IMG/VR virus record: IMGVR_UViG_3300046616_000314
Location: 1 to 64,000 of that record
Length of the DNA: 64,000 nt
Source of the DNA: a virus
Direction: 5' to 3' (one strand)
Part shown: positions 29,862 through 37,568 of the stretch, one piece after another
Layout of the letters: each line of letters begins with the position of its first letter
Position numbering within the stretch: the stretch's first letter is position 1
Translations under genes and position numbers: made by a program
The notes under the pieces: generated by a model
What the model was told of the DNA's origin: nothing
Database searches by the model: none
The model's input: only the letters and a program-made list of their open reading frames with translations

Positions 29862-30181
29862 TAAGATTTCGTGAACCAGTCATAGACAGCCGGGCGCATC
29901 GCCGCATTGTCTTGGCTCACATGGGTAAATCCTGGCGCGGCGATTCTGTTGAACGGGATGAAGACAGAAATAGCGGGGCTTTTGTCCTCAAGAGAAAAAG
30001 CATCAAATTTTAATTTAAGCAGAGCAACGTCTTGATCGCTCTCGACGTAAAACAAGCAAGTCATCGTGTGGATATCAAAGCCCACGAATTCCACCAGATC
30101 GACACAGTTTTCCGAGAACCATCCGCGTTGGATGTTGCTGAGTTTGGCTTCACTGATGCCGTAATAGGGAAATGGTGTCAT
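29759..30181 (-). CDS. KW-tail protein fused to a second, tailless copy, 140 aa
   Basis: Residues 1-60 form a short member ending FYVESDQDVALLKLKFD without a stop. Residues 65-140 form a second unit with MRPAVYDWFTKSYYNPKWVT, ending DIYEAHGIQKFDWTQI where the tail should be. It reads as two array genes joined in frame. It starts in an ATGA junction after the 30178 gene. Confidence 0.68.
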   Translation of the reverse strand: MTPFPYYGISEAKLSNIQRGWFSENCVDLVEFVGFDIHTMTCLFYVESDQDVALLKLKFDAFSLEDKSPAISVFIPFNRIAAPGFTHVSQDNAAMRPAVYDWFTKSYYNPKWVTKDNGVIITVRDIYEAHGIQKFDWTQI

Positions 30182-30495
30182 CCGAATTTCATCTTGAAAC
30201 TAAACGCGACATCATCGTTGATGAACGAAAACTCTATGGTATCGCTCATGACACGATAGATATCCCATGTTTGGGCATACGGTCCAGCGTTCAGTGTCAA
30301 CCATTCTTCCGTGGGATTGTTAAGGCACCATGTCATATGGACATAGGACACCTTAATAAATGGAACAGAAACAACCGAACCAAGCCAAAGCGGAATACGT
30401 CTGCTTGCTCTTGTTTTCATGGCAGTTTGGCGAGTTATGTTCGTAAGTATCACGCTCAATTGTTCATCAAGCCATGTTTGTTCGACTTTATCCAT
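30178..30495 (-). CDS. KW-tail family protein, 105 aa
   Basis: HMTWCLNNPTEEWLTLNAGP core and tail FSFINDDVAFSFKMKFG. The N-terminus MDKVEQTWLDEQLSVILTNI is coupled to the upstream tail by an eight-base overlap. Confidence 0.74.
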   Translation of the reverse strand: MDKVEQTWLDEQLSVILTNITRQTAMKTRASRRIPLWLGSVVSVPFIKVSYVHMTWCLNNPTEEWLTLNAGPYAQTWDIYRVMSDTIEFSFINDDVAFSFKMKFG

Positions 30496-30715
30496 ATTTC
30501 AAAATCGCTTTCACGCAATCCTCATCGGACTTGAATGCGATTATCGAAACATTTTCTGGTTTGAATTCCAGATAGACCCAATTGTCTTGGGTCTCATCGT
30601 TAAGCCATTTGACGATAGCAGAAGTCAGACGCCCTTCAGGACCGACGACGTTGCGCAACGCACCCGTCGAGACACCCGGTTCCAAATACCAAACACTCAC
30701 GTTGCGCCTTTCCAT
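30488..30715 (-). CDS. KW-tail family protein, 75 aa
   Basis: AIVKWLNDETQDNWVYLEFK core and tail AFKSDEDCVKAILKYG. The start ATG lies in the K-W codons of the upstream gene although that gene continues three residues further, giving a 19-base overlap. Confidence 0.74.
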   Translation of the reverse strand: MERRNVSVWYLEPGVSTGALRNVVGPEGRLTSAIVKWLNDETQDNWVYLEFKPENVSIIAFKSDEDCVKAILKYG

Positions 30716-30921
30716 TTCAATTTTGCTTCGATGGCGTCATTGAGTTTTTTGAACCCGATTACGGCAACGTGCCGGTCAGCATCATAAAATTCATAGAACC
30801 AACGAGAGCCATAGTTCTCGCGGAGAAACTTACCAAGTTGCGTCACCAAATGTCCATTCCGTGTGCCACCGCTCGGAAATTCTACCAGATGAGGCGTGGC
30901 GTGCCATTTAGGACTGTTCAT
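30697..30921 (-). CDS. KW-tail family protein, 74 aa
   Basis: MNSPKWHATPHLVEFPSGGT start (ATGA junction), GKFLRENYGSRWFYEFYDAD core and tail FKKLNDAIEAKLKWKGAT. The terminal GAT extension shows that the K-W start site for the next gene is kept even when the stop has moved. Confidence 0.74.
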   Translation of the reverse strand: MNSPKWHATPHLVEFPSGGTRNGHLVTQLGKFLRENYGSRWFYEFYDADRHVAVIGFKKLNDAIEAKLKWKGAT

Positions 30922-31205
30922 GCCCCACCCCACTTCAAGAGGAACAATGCCACGTCTTCTTCGGTGTGACAAAACACATGAAGATAATATTTTCTTTTTT
31001 CGGTAGTGTAAGACGCCACTGGTTCGATGAACGGTCCATCAACGAACATTCCAGGGTGATTTTCTAGACACCAATCGTCAATTTTATTACCCCAATTGCC
31101 CGTGAACGGATATTCACTAACCGGGCAATAGAGTTTGATGAAATACAAACCCACGCCAGGAGAGATCGGAGCCTTTCGTTTTTTGACCGTGTACCTCATA
31201 GCCAT
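30918..31205 (-). CDS. KW-tail family protein, 95 aa
   Basis: IDDWCLENHPGMFVDGPFIE core and tail CHTEEDVALFLLKWGGA. Standard MAM start overlapping the upstream gene by 10 bases. Confidence 0.76.
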   Translation of the reverse strand: MAMRYTVKKRKAPISPGVGLYFIKLYCPVSEYPFTGNWGNKIDDWCLENHPGMFVDGPFIEPVASYTTEKRKYYLHVFCHTEEDVALFLLKWGGA

Positions 31206-31504
31206 TTCAACCGAAACAACACGGCGTCTTCATCCGTAGAAAAACGAATGAAAGCCCTCCGGTTAGCGTCGTCCCTTGCCCACGCGAAACACATTTCGGG
31301 AATGTCATTGAGATATTGCCGACACCATTTCCATACCCTGTACTTGGGTGTGGTCTCAATGAGAAGAGTGGGAAAGTCGCTGTAAGCATCGGCGGGAATG
31401 TTGTCCCTGCCAATCACGGAAGAAAGTTTATACACCTTATCGAACGGGAGGTTGATCCAACCCGCCCGTTCCAACTCTCGCTGAGATTTATATTCTTTAT
31501 TCAT
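31196..31504 (-). CDS. KW-tail family protein, 102 aa
   Basis: VWKWCRQYLNDIPEMCFAWA core and tail FSTDEDAVLFRLKWL. First KW-tail gene of this leftward array; it follows the cREC gene with a one-base overlap. Confidence 0.76.
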   Translation of the reverse strand: MNKEYKSQRELERAGWINLPFDKVYKLSSVIGRDNIPADAYSDFPTLLIETTPKYRVWKWCRQYLNDIPEMCFAWARDDANRRAFIRFSTDEDAVLFRLKWL

Positions 31505-31833
31505 CAGCGTTGCGCCAGATAGTTATTCAGCAAGCCTTCGATGTTGGCTTTGCCTGCCACATTCTGACTGTGAACGTAGAATGAAAAATCATCAGGGATG
31601 AATTCACCATCCGCGCTCAAATCGACGTTCACTAACCACCACGCGAAATCATAGCCAGACTCTTCAAGGGTCTCGTCTGATTTCAAGCCAAGGTCATGAT
31701 CGAAACTGATGAACGCCGGGCATCCAAATGCGCTCACGGTGGATATGGCTTGATAAACGTTGCGCACGATTTTCCATTCCTCGCCATCGTCGGGCGGGAA
31801 ACGTTCGTCATCGATAAAAAGTTTGTAGGTCAT
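31504..31833 (-). CDS. Cyclic-phosphate processing receiver (cREC)-like protein, 109 aa
   Basis: MTYKLFIDDERFPPDDGEEW, then CPAFISFDHDLGLKSDETLE and FYVHSQNVAGKANIEGLLNN. The series F-I-D-D-E-R-x-P, I-S-F-D-H-D-L-G and H-S-x-N-x-x-G is that of the cREC receiver-like domain, proposed in the literature to process cyclic phosphate ends in RNA repair or defence contexts. The histidines and aspartates of the D-H-D and H-S-x-N motifs would form the active site. ATGA coupling at 31833 to the upstream gene. Confidence 0.75.
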   Translation of the reverse strand: MTYKLFIDDERFPPDDGEEWKIVRNVYQAISTVSAFGCPAFISFDHDLGLKSDETLEESGYDFAWWLVNVDLSADGEFIPDDFSFYVHSQNVAGKANIEGLLNNYLAQR

Positions 31834-32339
31834 CGATTGGGGTCCAACAAAATTGAAACCCATTCACACACGGTATCCCAACAACCCAATTCGTCGCAGG
31901 CGTCTTTGTTCAGGACAATGAAACCCGGTTGGTATCTGCTATTGGTGTGATCGCACGCCAACCAACCAACAGTCGGTTCGTCTTCGCGATAGGAAAACAA
32001 ATCGCCCTTGTTTGCCAATTGGGTTTCGCCAGATGAGCGAAGCAGGAAATCCCCAATATGTTCTTTGATGCCGATCAGAGCCAATAGCATCGGCGGCTTA
32101 TGCGCAGTCGTTGTTTCCATGGTTTGGAAAGGATTGATCATCAAATATGTGTAGATGGCTTCTTCTTTTGCGCGTTCTTGGATATATGCAATCGCACGAT
32201 CTTTCGTGCCGAAATCATATTCGGCATAGTACATTTCATCCAACTGGCATGGGATTGCATAGCTACCACCGCTTTTCAGAGTGGCTACTTTTCTTCTCGT
32301 TTCATCAACGAGCACAATACGGTTCCAATTGGCGTACAA
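31830..32339 (-). CDS. Protein of unknown function, 169 aa
   Basis: TTG start at 32339 with GGAG seven bases before it. YYAEYDFGTKDRAIAYIQER, LLALIGIKEHIGDFLLRSSG and PGFIVLNKDACDELGCWDTV. It heads the operon of the cREC protein and five KW-tail genes. No known domain. Confidence 0.68.
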   Translation of the reverse strand: MYANWNRIVLVDETRRKVATLKSGGSYAIPCQLDEMYYAEYDFGTKDRAIAYIQERAKEEAIYTYLMINPFQTMETTTAHKPPMLLALIGIKEHIGDFLLRSSGETQLANKGDLFSYREDEPTVGWLACDHTNSRYQPGFIVLNKDACDELGCWDTVCEWVSILLDPNR

Positions 32340-32365
32340 TTAAGTCTCCGAATACTTGCGATTTC

Positions 32366-32393
32366 ACCATATCAAAGGGATAGGAAAAGTCAA
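32366..32393 (-). promoter_or_regulatory. Leftward promoter for 32339-29759
   Basis: Minus strand TTGACT (32393-32388), 16-base spacer, TATGGT (32371-32366). Confidence 0.55.
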
Positions 32394-32470
32394 CGATTTC
32401 CTGACGAAAAATGGTTGACGGATATAATTAATTTTCGTAAGCCATGCCATATATCGTTTTGAGATTGATA

Positions 32471-33460
32471 ATGGCACGCCCAAATTCTCTTCCTAAGAAA
32501 CCCACTCTTTCCAAGCTGACCGATGAAGAACAAATCGCTATCGCGGCGATTCGCTTCAATCCTGCGCTGTTCAAGAAAATCAAGAACCCGACGCAGGCTG
32601 TCTTGGAATATGGGTTGGATTCCTATCCGCAATTGATCAGCAAGATTGATAAACCAACCAACGAAATGTGGCTCCGCGCCATCAAGCGTTCGGATGGTAG
32701 CGTGATCAAATATCATCCAAATCCTTCCGAAGAGTTGCAGTTCGAATCAATTCATCGTTCTCCGATGAATTTGAAGTGCATCAAGGATCACACTCCGCTC
32801 GTTGCCAACTTGGCTATTCGTTACAATGGCTCGGCGTGGCGATATGTGAAGGCGTGCCATAAGACGGATGAGCTTATGGAACTAGCGGCTCGCCAGTATG
32901 GGTTCCAAATACGGCATTGCAAGAACCCAACCGAGAAAACGATCATGTCGGTTTTGCGTCGTGATCCTGGGCAAATTCGTTATCTTAAGAAACCGTCGAT
33001 TAAGGCGCAATGCACGGCATTTGTGACTTCGCCATATCTCATCAATTCGTATTACCAAAACGACTATCGCGAAACGATGCCCGAAGACGTTGCGTTGGCT
33101 GTCATCCGAGAGAACGGCTTAACACACCATTTGGGTCATCGGGCGCGCAACCCGCGCTATATTGCGTATGCCAGAACGACATTGACCGTCGCTCAATATA
33201 GAAAAATTGAAAACAAGATTACTGAATATAATCGCGTTTTGAAAACTTTGACTAAGCAACAATGCGATTGGTTGATTAAGACCAAGACCAAATTTCATTT
33301 AAAATATGAAGATATGTACAAAGTCGAAGTGCCCGTGTCTGCGACGGCGAAGCCATCAATTCGTCGTCGCAAACCGGCTGTACAAACTATTTCATACGCC
33401 TTGCTATTGTCATTCGACAACGCCGACGATCTCATGATGTTCACGCTCAAATTCGGCTAG
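32471..33460 (+). CDS. Large repeat protein ending in a KW tail, 329 aa
   Basis: Built of helical repeats of about 25-30 residues with the pattern A-I/V...P-x-x-I/L-x-x-I-K-x-P-T (FKKIKNPTQAVLEYGLDSYP, QLISKIDKPTNEMWLRAIKR, QIRHCKNPTEKTIMSVLRRD, QIRYLKKPSIKAQCTAFVTS), like DUF4116-type repeats. After a basic linker it ends LLLSFDNADDLMMFTLKFG, a KW tail. The tail is thus a portable module. ATG 32444 is an alternative start directly after the promoter motif. Confidence 0.75.
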   Translation: MARPNSLPKKPTLSKLTDEEQIAIAAIRFNPALFKKIKNPTQAVLEYGLDSYPQLISKIDKPTNEMWLRAIKRSDGSVIKYHPNPSEELQFESIHRSPMNLKCIKDHTPLVANLAIRYNGSAWRYVKACHKTDELMELAARQYGFQIRHCKNPTEKTIMSVLRRDPGQIRYLKKPSIKAQCTAFVTSPYLINSYYQNDYRETMPEDVALAVIRENGLTHHLGHRARNPRYIAYARTTLTVAQYRKIENKITEYNRVLKTLTKQQCDWLIKTKTKFHLKYEDMYKVEVPVSATAKPSIRRRKPAVQTISYALLLSFDNADDLMMFTLKFG

Positions 33461-33910
33461 GTCTCGCATCATATCGCGATGACCCTGGCGACGTGCCGCA
33501 ACACGCATCCGACGCTTTGCGTGTTGCGCGGCATGGACGCGCTGTCGATAGCACGTGCCATTCCGGCGAACCATGTGATGAACTTTTTCCCACATATAAT
33601 GTAGGTCTGCGCCATCGGAATCGTAGTCGGGATTCCACTCGTAGCGGACCTTCTTGACCATCGCCGGGTAATACTCGTAGCGATAGGCTTCCTCATGGTC
33701 GCCTTCACAATTCCGAAAGACGTATGGGACTTTACGATATTTTTCTCCCATTTCCTCGTACTCAATGCGGAAGCGTACCGGTTCGGGAACTGGTGGCTTG
33801 GGAAGTTTTAGATAGTTGTAATCGGATAATTTGAAACGCCCGTCCTTGGCTTTTGCACAATGGGCATGATTATTGCGATGAAGAATCAATTTACGAATGG
33901 TGCGAGACAC
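33410..33910 (-). CDS. Basic H/R/Y-rich protein, 166 aa
   Basis: GTG 33910 with GGGAGAG upstream is preferred to TTG 33928. It is very basic at the end (HAAQHAKRRMRVAARRQGHR) and tyrosine-rich in the middle (EEAYRYEYYPAMVKKVRYEW). It may bind nucleic acid. It overlaps the convergent 32471 gene by 51 bases. Confidence 0.65.
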   Translation of the reverse strand: MSRTIRKLILHRNNHAHCAKAKDGRFKLSDYNYLKLPKPPVPEPVRFRIEYEEMGEKYRKVPYVFRNCEGDHEEAYRYEYYPAMVKKVRYEWNPDYDSDGADLHYMWEKVHHMVRRNGTCYRQRVHAAQHAKRRMRVAARRQGHRDMMRDLAEFEREHHEIVGVVE

Positions 33911-34269
33911 AGGTTCTCTCCCTCTCAAAAGGTTGCGGTTAGGTCATGGGGATGCCTTTCTAAAACCATGCGGTTTTAGTGCGCGTGAACGTTCGTCATA
34001 AAGCTAATTGCAGTGGCAATAGCTGCGATACGTTCCTATGAGAGAAGGTATAACTGCACCATAATGTCGTACATACGACCAATTATATGTGTCTTGTAAG
34101 CCTTCTTAATATGAAACACTGAGTAAAGTATGTGTTTCGAATCTCATACTACCATCGAACGAATTTTTGTCAAGAAATTTTAGTTCATTAACGAATATGG
34201 TTGAGAAATCGTTAAAATCGTATTCGTAACCTTAATGTCGCAAAAAAATTTACACTCGCTTAACCAGCG

Positions 34270-34296
34270 AAAAACCCAAGTGAGACGGGGGTTTTT
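34270..34296 (+). terminator. Terminator-like stem before the secretion cassette
   Basis: AAAAACCC and GGGTTTTT with an 11-base loop; the U run is inside the right arm. It would close any transcript from the non-coding region. Confidence 0.5.
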
Positions 34297-34352
34297 GCCT
34301 CCTCTACGTTCAAATGTGGCGATAGCGTGGTAAAAAAATGATCAGATCATGC

Positions 34353-34380
34353 TTGACTAATGGCTAACGACCGGTGTTAT
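34353..34380 (+). promoter_or_regulatory. Promoter of the CsgG/HfaB cassette
   Basis: TTGACT (34353-34358), 16-base spacer, TGTTAT (34375-34380), 43 bases before ATG 34424. Confidence 0.45.
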
Positions 34381-34423
34381 CTCCGCTCCACCGACTGGGA
34401 CGTTTGGGGACTGGAAAAAACAC

Positions 34424-34900
34424 ATGAAAATCAAGCTCGCACTTATTGGTGCGCTAAGCCTAGCACTTGCCGGGATCGCACATGCCGAGACCGAAAAGAG
34501 TGCTTGGCAATTTCGCACTCCCGCTGAAACTTCTGTAGCGCAAAACAGCGTTGTTTTGATGCAGCAGAAGCAGAACGACTACTACAAGATGTACAAGAAT
34601 GGCGGCTCTGGCGTCATTGGCGGCGGAAGTGGTCTGTTCGGTTCGTCAACTTCGGCGACCAACAACTTCACGCAAATCGTCAACCAGAACACCACCAACA
34701 ACAACTGTTCTGCAACGGGCGCCGGATCGGCTCTGACGTGTGGTTCGTCTTCTACCAATACGAACAACGTCAATCAGACGACCACGGACTCGACCGCTGA
34801 TGCGAACAACACCATCACCGGTAACACCATCACGAACCAGCCCTCGACCACGACGAATTCGGGCAACACCGGTTCGACGGTAACTGGGGGCAACCAATGA
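34424..34900 (+). CDS. Secreted N/T/S-rich protein, possible fibre subunit (HfaA-position)
   Basis: Sec signal MKIKLALIGALSLALAGIAH with A-H-A cleavage at about residue 21. The mature N-terminus (EKSAWQFRTPAETSVAQNSV) is followed by about 90 residues made almost wholly of N, T, S, G and Q (NNFTQIVNQNTTNNN, TNTNNVNQTTTDSTADANN). Only two cysteines (NNNCSATGAGSALTCG) could form a disulphide. This composition suits a secreted amyloid-like or adhesive fibre protein. It is translated with the CsgG-like channel (ATGA overlap) and is first in a three-gene order that recalls hfaA-hfaB-hfaD. Confidence 0.7.
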   Translation: MKIKLALIGALSLALAGIAHAETEKSAWQFRTPAETSVAQNSVVLMQQKQNDYYKMYKNGGSGVIGGGSGLFGSSTSATNNFTQIVNQNTTNNNCSATGAGSALTCGSSSTNTNNVNQTTTDSTADANNTITGNTITNQPSTTTNSGNTGSTVTGGNQ

Positions 34901-35889
34901 ACAAGCGTAACCTTTTCCTGACCGTCGCTCTTATGATGTCGATGGCAATTCCTGCCGTGGCTTCCGCCGGAAGCAAGAAGGCAGTCAACCCGATGAACCC
35001 ACGCAATGCGATGGTTCTGGGATCGGCGCCGGAAAACAACGTGACCGCGACTCAAAACGGTTTCGTCTGTTTCGCCAACTACCTCGCCAAGGACCCGCGC
35101 CGCCCGGTCTTCTCGGTTGGTCGCCTGCGCGATGACTCGGGAAAGTTTTCGAATTTCGCCAATGAGCCGGGTTCGGCTGGCGGCTACGAAATGACCCAAG
35201 GTCTGTCCAACATGGTCTATACGGCTCTGGGCAAGCTGGCTCCTGACTTCGCCATCGTTGAGCGCACGGATACCGCAATCGTGGACTCCGAAATCTCGCT
35301 CGCCAAGGAAAGCCTGTTGGGCGATCCTTCGGAGCAAGGCACGTGGGCTGTCGATAAGAACGGGCAAAAGATTTTGCTCGGCAAAGGTCTTCGGTCCTTG
35401 ACCGGCGGTCAATTCCAGGGTGTTGATTACTACATCACTGGTGCGATCACCGAAATCAACTACAACATTTCGTCGGGCGGCGCCCAACTCAAGGTTCAAG
35501 GGATCGGCGGCGGCAATCGCGTCTATTCCATGAGCATTGCGATGGACCTTCGCATCGTGGATGCCCGCACGCTCCGCGTGGTCAAGACCGTCTCTGAACG
35601 GAAGAAGATCAGCGGTAATGAAACCGAATTTGGTGTCTTTAATTTCCTCGGAGATTATCTGATCGACATCAATGCGGGTCGTAAGCTTCAAGAGCCCATT
35701 CAACTGGGCGTGCGAGCGACTATGGAATCAGCCCTACTCAAGTTGGTCGGGGCTGCATATGGCACGAATTACGGGGAAACTTGTAGCTCGTATGCCGCCA
35801 CTACCTACGGTCAAGTTGTGCCTGTCACGACTCCCGTAGCCGACAACACGGCTGATCCCATCGCGGATAAGCTGTCGGCGTCGAAGTAA
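34897..35889 (+). CDS. CsgG/HfaB-family outer-membrane secretion channel
   Basis: 330 aa with signal peptide MNKRNLFLTVALMMSMAIPA-VASA. Family features: RPVFSVGRLRDDSGKF at 69-84, MTQGLSNMVYTALGKLAPDF at 99-118, AIVERTDTAIVDSEISLAKE at 119-138, VDYYITGAITEINYN at 176-190, then GGGNRVYSMSIAMDLRIVDA and TLRVVKTVSERKKISG. CsgG exports curli subunits and HfaB holdfast-anchor proteins through the outer membrane. No lipobox cysteine follows the signal, unlike CsgG, so it may not be a lipoprotein. Both neighbours are secreted, repeat-rich proteins and are the likely cargo. Confidence 0.82.
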   Translation: MNKRNLFLTVALMMSMAIPAVASAGSKKAVNPMNPRNAMVLGSAPENNVTATQNGFVCFANYLAKDPRRPVFSVGRLRDDSGKFSNFANEPGSAGGYEMTQGLSNMVYTALGKLAPDFAIVERTDTAIVDSEISLAKESLLGDPSEQGTWAVDKNGQKILLGKGLRSLTGGQFQGVDYYITGAITEINYNISSGGAQLKVQGIGGGNRVYSMSIAMDLRIVDARTLRVVKTVSERKKISGNETEFGVFNFLGDYLIDINAGRKLQEPIQLGVRATMESALLKLVGAAYGTNYGETCSSYAATTYGQVVPVTTPVADNTADPIADKLSASK

Positions 35890-35947
35890 GACGTACCCTT
35901 TAAAAAGCACGGGCATTCCGCTCGGCATAGGAAAGAGACCCTACAAT

Positions 35948-36811
35948 ATGCGTAATCTTCTCATCGCGGCTTCTGCCGTAGCTCTGTTCGCTGGCATCGC
36001 TACTCAAGCTTCGGCTACGGGCGACTCCTACGGCGTCCAACTGAACCTGGGCACCCTGCAACTGGGTCAGTCGAACGTTCATCGCACGTCGGTTGGCGGC
36101 AAGCTGAACCTCTCGACCGCCGCTGTCGGCACCAACCTGTCGGTCCTGTCGGACATCCCGGCGACGACTGACCACACCAGCAACAGCGGTCGTACCAACG
36201 GCGACGCTCGCGTGGCTTCTCTGCAAGTCAACGCCCTGACCGCCCAAATCGCGACCACCAGCGTCACTCGTTCGTCGGTCGGCGCCGATCTGACCACCAG
36301 CACGCAAGCCATCGGCAACGCTGTTGATGTCGAATCGACCCACAACTACGTGTCGAACGGCTACGTCACCAGCAACACCGATTTCGACAAGTCGATCAGC
36401 CTGCAAGCCAACGTCGGCGCCGTGCAACTCGCCACCACCGACATCGCCCGCGTTTCGGTCGGTGACGATCTGGACGTGAGCACCATCGCTGTCGGCAACA
36501 CTTCGTCGTTCTTCGGCGCCAAGGGCGTTGCGGCTGCGACCGGTCAACTGAACCTGGGTACGGTGCAACTGGCTTCGACCGACTTCACTCGCTCGTCGGT
36601 CGCTGACAACGCTTCGTTCTCGACTTCGGCTTTCGGCAACGTGGCGTCGTACACCGGCAACACCGTCGATCCGCTGACCGTCCAAGTCAACGCTCTGACC
36701 ATCCAAGGCGCCAGCACCAACATCGGTCGCTCGTCCTTCGGCGGTAACGTTTCGGTCGATACCTCGGCGGTCGGTAACGCGATCACCGTCTCGACCAACC
36801 TGAACAACTAA
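35948..36811 (+). CDS. Secreted five-repeat protein, possible amyloid or adhesin (HfaD-position)
   Basis: Signal MRNLLIAASAVALFAGIATQ-ASA, then five imperfect repeats at about 30-64, 91-126, 151-185, 199-232 and 244-278. Each reads L-N/V-x-L/V-G/A-x-x-Q-x-A-x-T-x-x-x-R-S-S-V-G...S-T-S-A-V-G-N (for example LQVNALTAQIATTSVTRSSV and TSTQAIGNAVDVES). Regular Q, N, S and hydrophobic spacing suggests a beta-solenoid or amyloid, as in curlins. Cargo of the CsgG-like channel by position. GC-rich and codon-regular compared with neighbours, which hints at recent acquisition. Start at ATG 35948, 58 bases after the channel gene. Confidence 0.75.
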   Translation: MRNLLIAASAVALFAGIATQASATGDSYGVQLNLGTLQLGQSNVHRTSVGGKLNLSTAAVGTNLSVLSDIPATTDHTSNSGRTNGDARVASLQVNALTAQIATTSVTRSSVGADLTTSTQAIGNAVDVESTHNYVSNGYVTSNTDFDKSISLQANVGAVQLATTDIARVSVGDDLDVSTIAVGNTSSFFGAKGVAAATGQLNLGTVQLASTDFTRSSVADNASFSTSAFGNVASYTGNTVDPLTVQVNALTIQGASTNIGRSSFGGNVSVDTSAVGNAITVSTNLNN

Positions 36812-36841
36812 GACCCACACCCAGCCGGTTTGAGTTGTGAG

Positions 36842-36878
36842 AAGAGGGTAGGGGAGAAATCTCCTACCCTCTTTTTTA
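36842..36878 (+). terminator. Terminator of the secretion cassette
   Basis: AAGAGGGTAGG/CCTACCCTCTT stem followed by T runs. The convergent gene 36876 ends at its far edge. Confidence 0.88.
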
Positions 36879-37511
36879 TTTGCCGTACCGAAGTTTGAAT
36901 TCGATGATGTCATCTTCATTTGAAAAATAAAATACGATCTCGGCTTTTGCATCATCCCTACCGGGATCATCCCATTCAGAAATCGACCAGTAGCCGTTGT
37001 GTGGTTTCTGAATTTCTTTGCGCTTCAGAAGCCGACAATCTTTGACTGTCAGCATCAGCGACACCGGAGAGAACTTGTGACTCGCTGCACGGGCGAAGGT
37101 CACTTCCTCATCGAAGGGCACGAACAGGGTCCTAGGATCGAACCAGAAGCCCTCGGAATTGTGCCAGGGTAGTCCGTTGTCAAAACGGCTCTCCCTAAGC
37201 TGACGGAGGTTCCTACGCACGTTGTGGACTACGGATACGCGGCTGTACATCAGATCATGGACCTGCCGGGCGTTATACATTTGCTTGAGGCGAATGCGAA
37301 TCTGTTCGAAGGTAAAGAACCGGACGGCGGTCATGTGCCGGTTGTTGCTCATCCGGTACAGCCATTGCGCGGCATTCTTATCGCGCTTGTAAGCCCGTGT
37401 GACGGGGTTATCGCAGTGGTGGTGCTGGTTGAACGCGGCGATGCTTTCCGCCTTGCGTGCAGCCTTGGAGGCTCGCCAATCGATGATCTCTTGATATTGA
37501 TGACGTGCCAT
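36876..37511 (-). CDS. KW tail on a basic 190-residue protein, 211 aa
   Basis: Basic, histidine-rich N-terminal half (IDWRASKAARKAESIAAFNQ, HHHCDNPVTRAYKRDKNAAQ), then EIVFYFSNEDDIIEFKLRYGK. The tail is well kept, Y for W. No other member has a similar N-terminal part. Confidence 0.72.
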   Translation of the reverse strand: MARHQYQEIIDWRASKAARKAESIAAFNQHHHCDNPVTRAYKRDKNAAQWLYRMSNNRHMTAVRFFTFEQIRIRLKQMYNARQVHDLMYSRVSVVHNVRRNLRQLRESRFDNGLPWHNSEGFWFDPRTLFVPFDEEVTFARAASHKFSPVSLMLTVKDCRLLKRKEIQKPHNGYWSISEWDDPGRDDAKAEIVFYFSNEDDIIEFKLRYGK

Positions 37512-37540
37512 AATTCCAAAACCAATTAAAAGATTTTGGT

Positions 37541-37568
37541 ATCTTAGCTTAGATAATTAATTTGTCAA
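37541..37568 (-). promoter_or_regulatory. Leftward promoter of the 36876 gene
   Basis: Minus strand TTGACA (37568-37563), 16-base spacer, TAAGAT (37546-37541). Confidence 0.6.

Larger units (their letters stand above)
33911..34423. other. 510-base non-coding region with several hairpins
   Basis: No gene is seen. It holds CTAAAACC-atgc-GGTTTTAG (33960-33979), a bulged stem AGCTAATTGC/GCAATAGCT near 34003-34025, a GAAACAC/GTGTTTC stem near 34113-34138, and the terminator-like stem at 34270. It may code a small RNA or hold regulatory sites for the secretion cassette that follows. Confidence 0.4.

Noticed and set aside
36079-36345. Leftward frames within the five-repeat gene
   Set aside because: They exist only because the repeats are GC-regular; there are no start signals.
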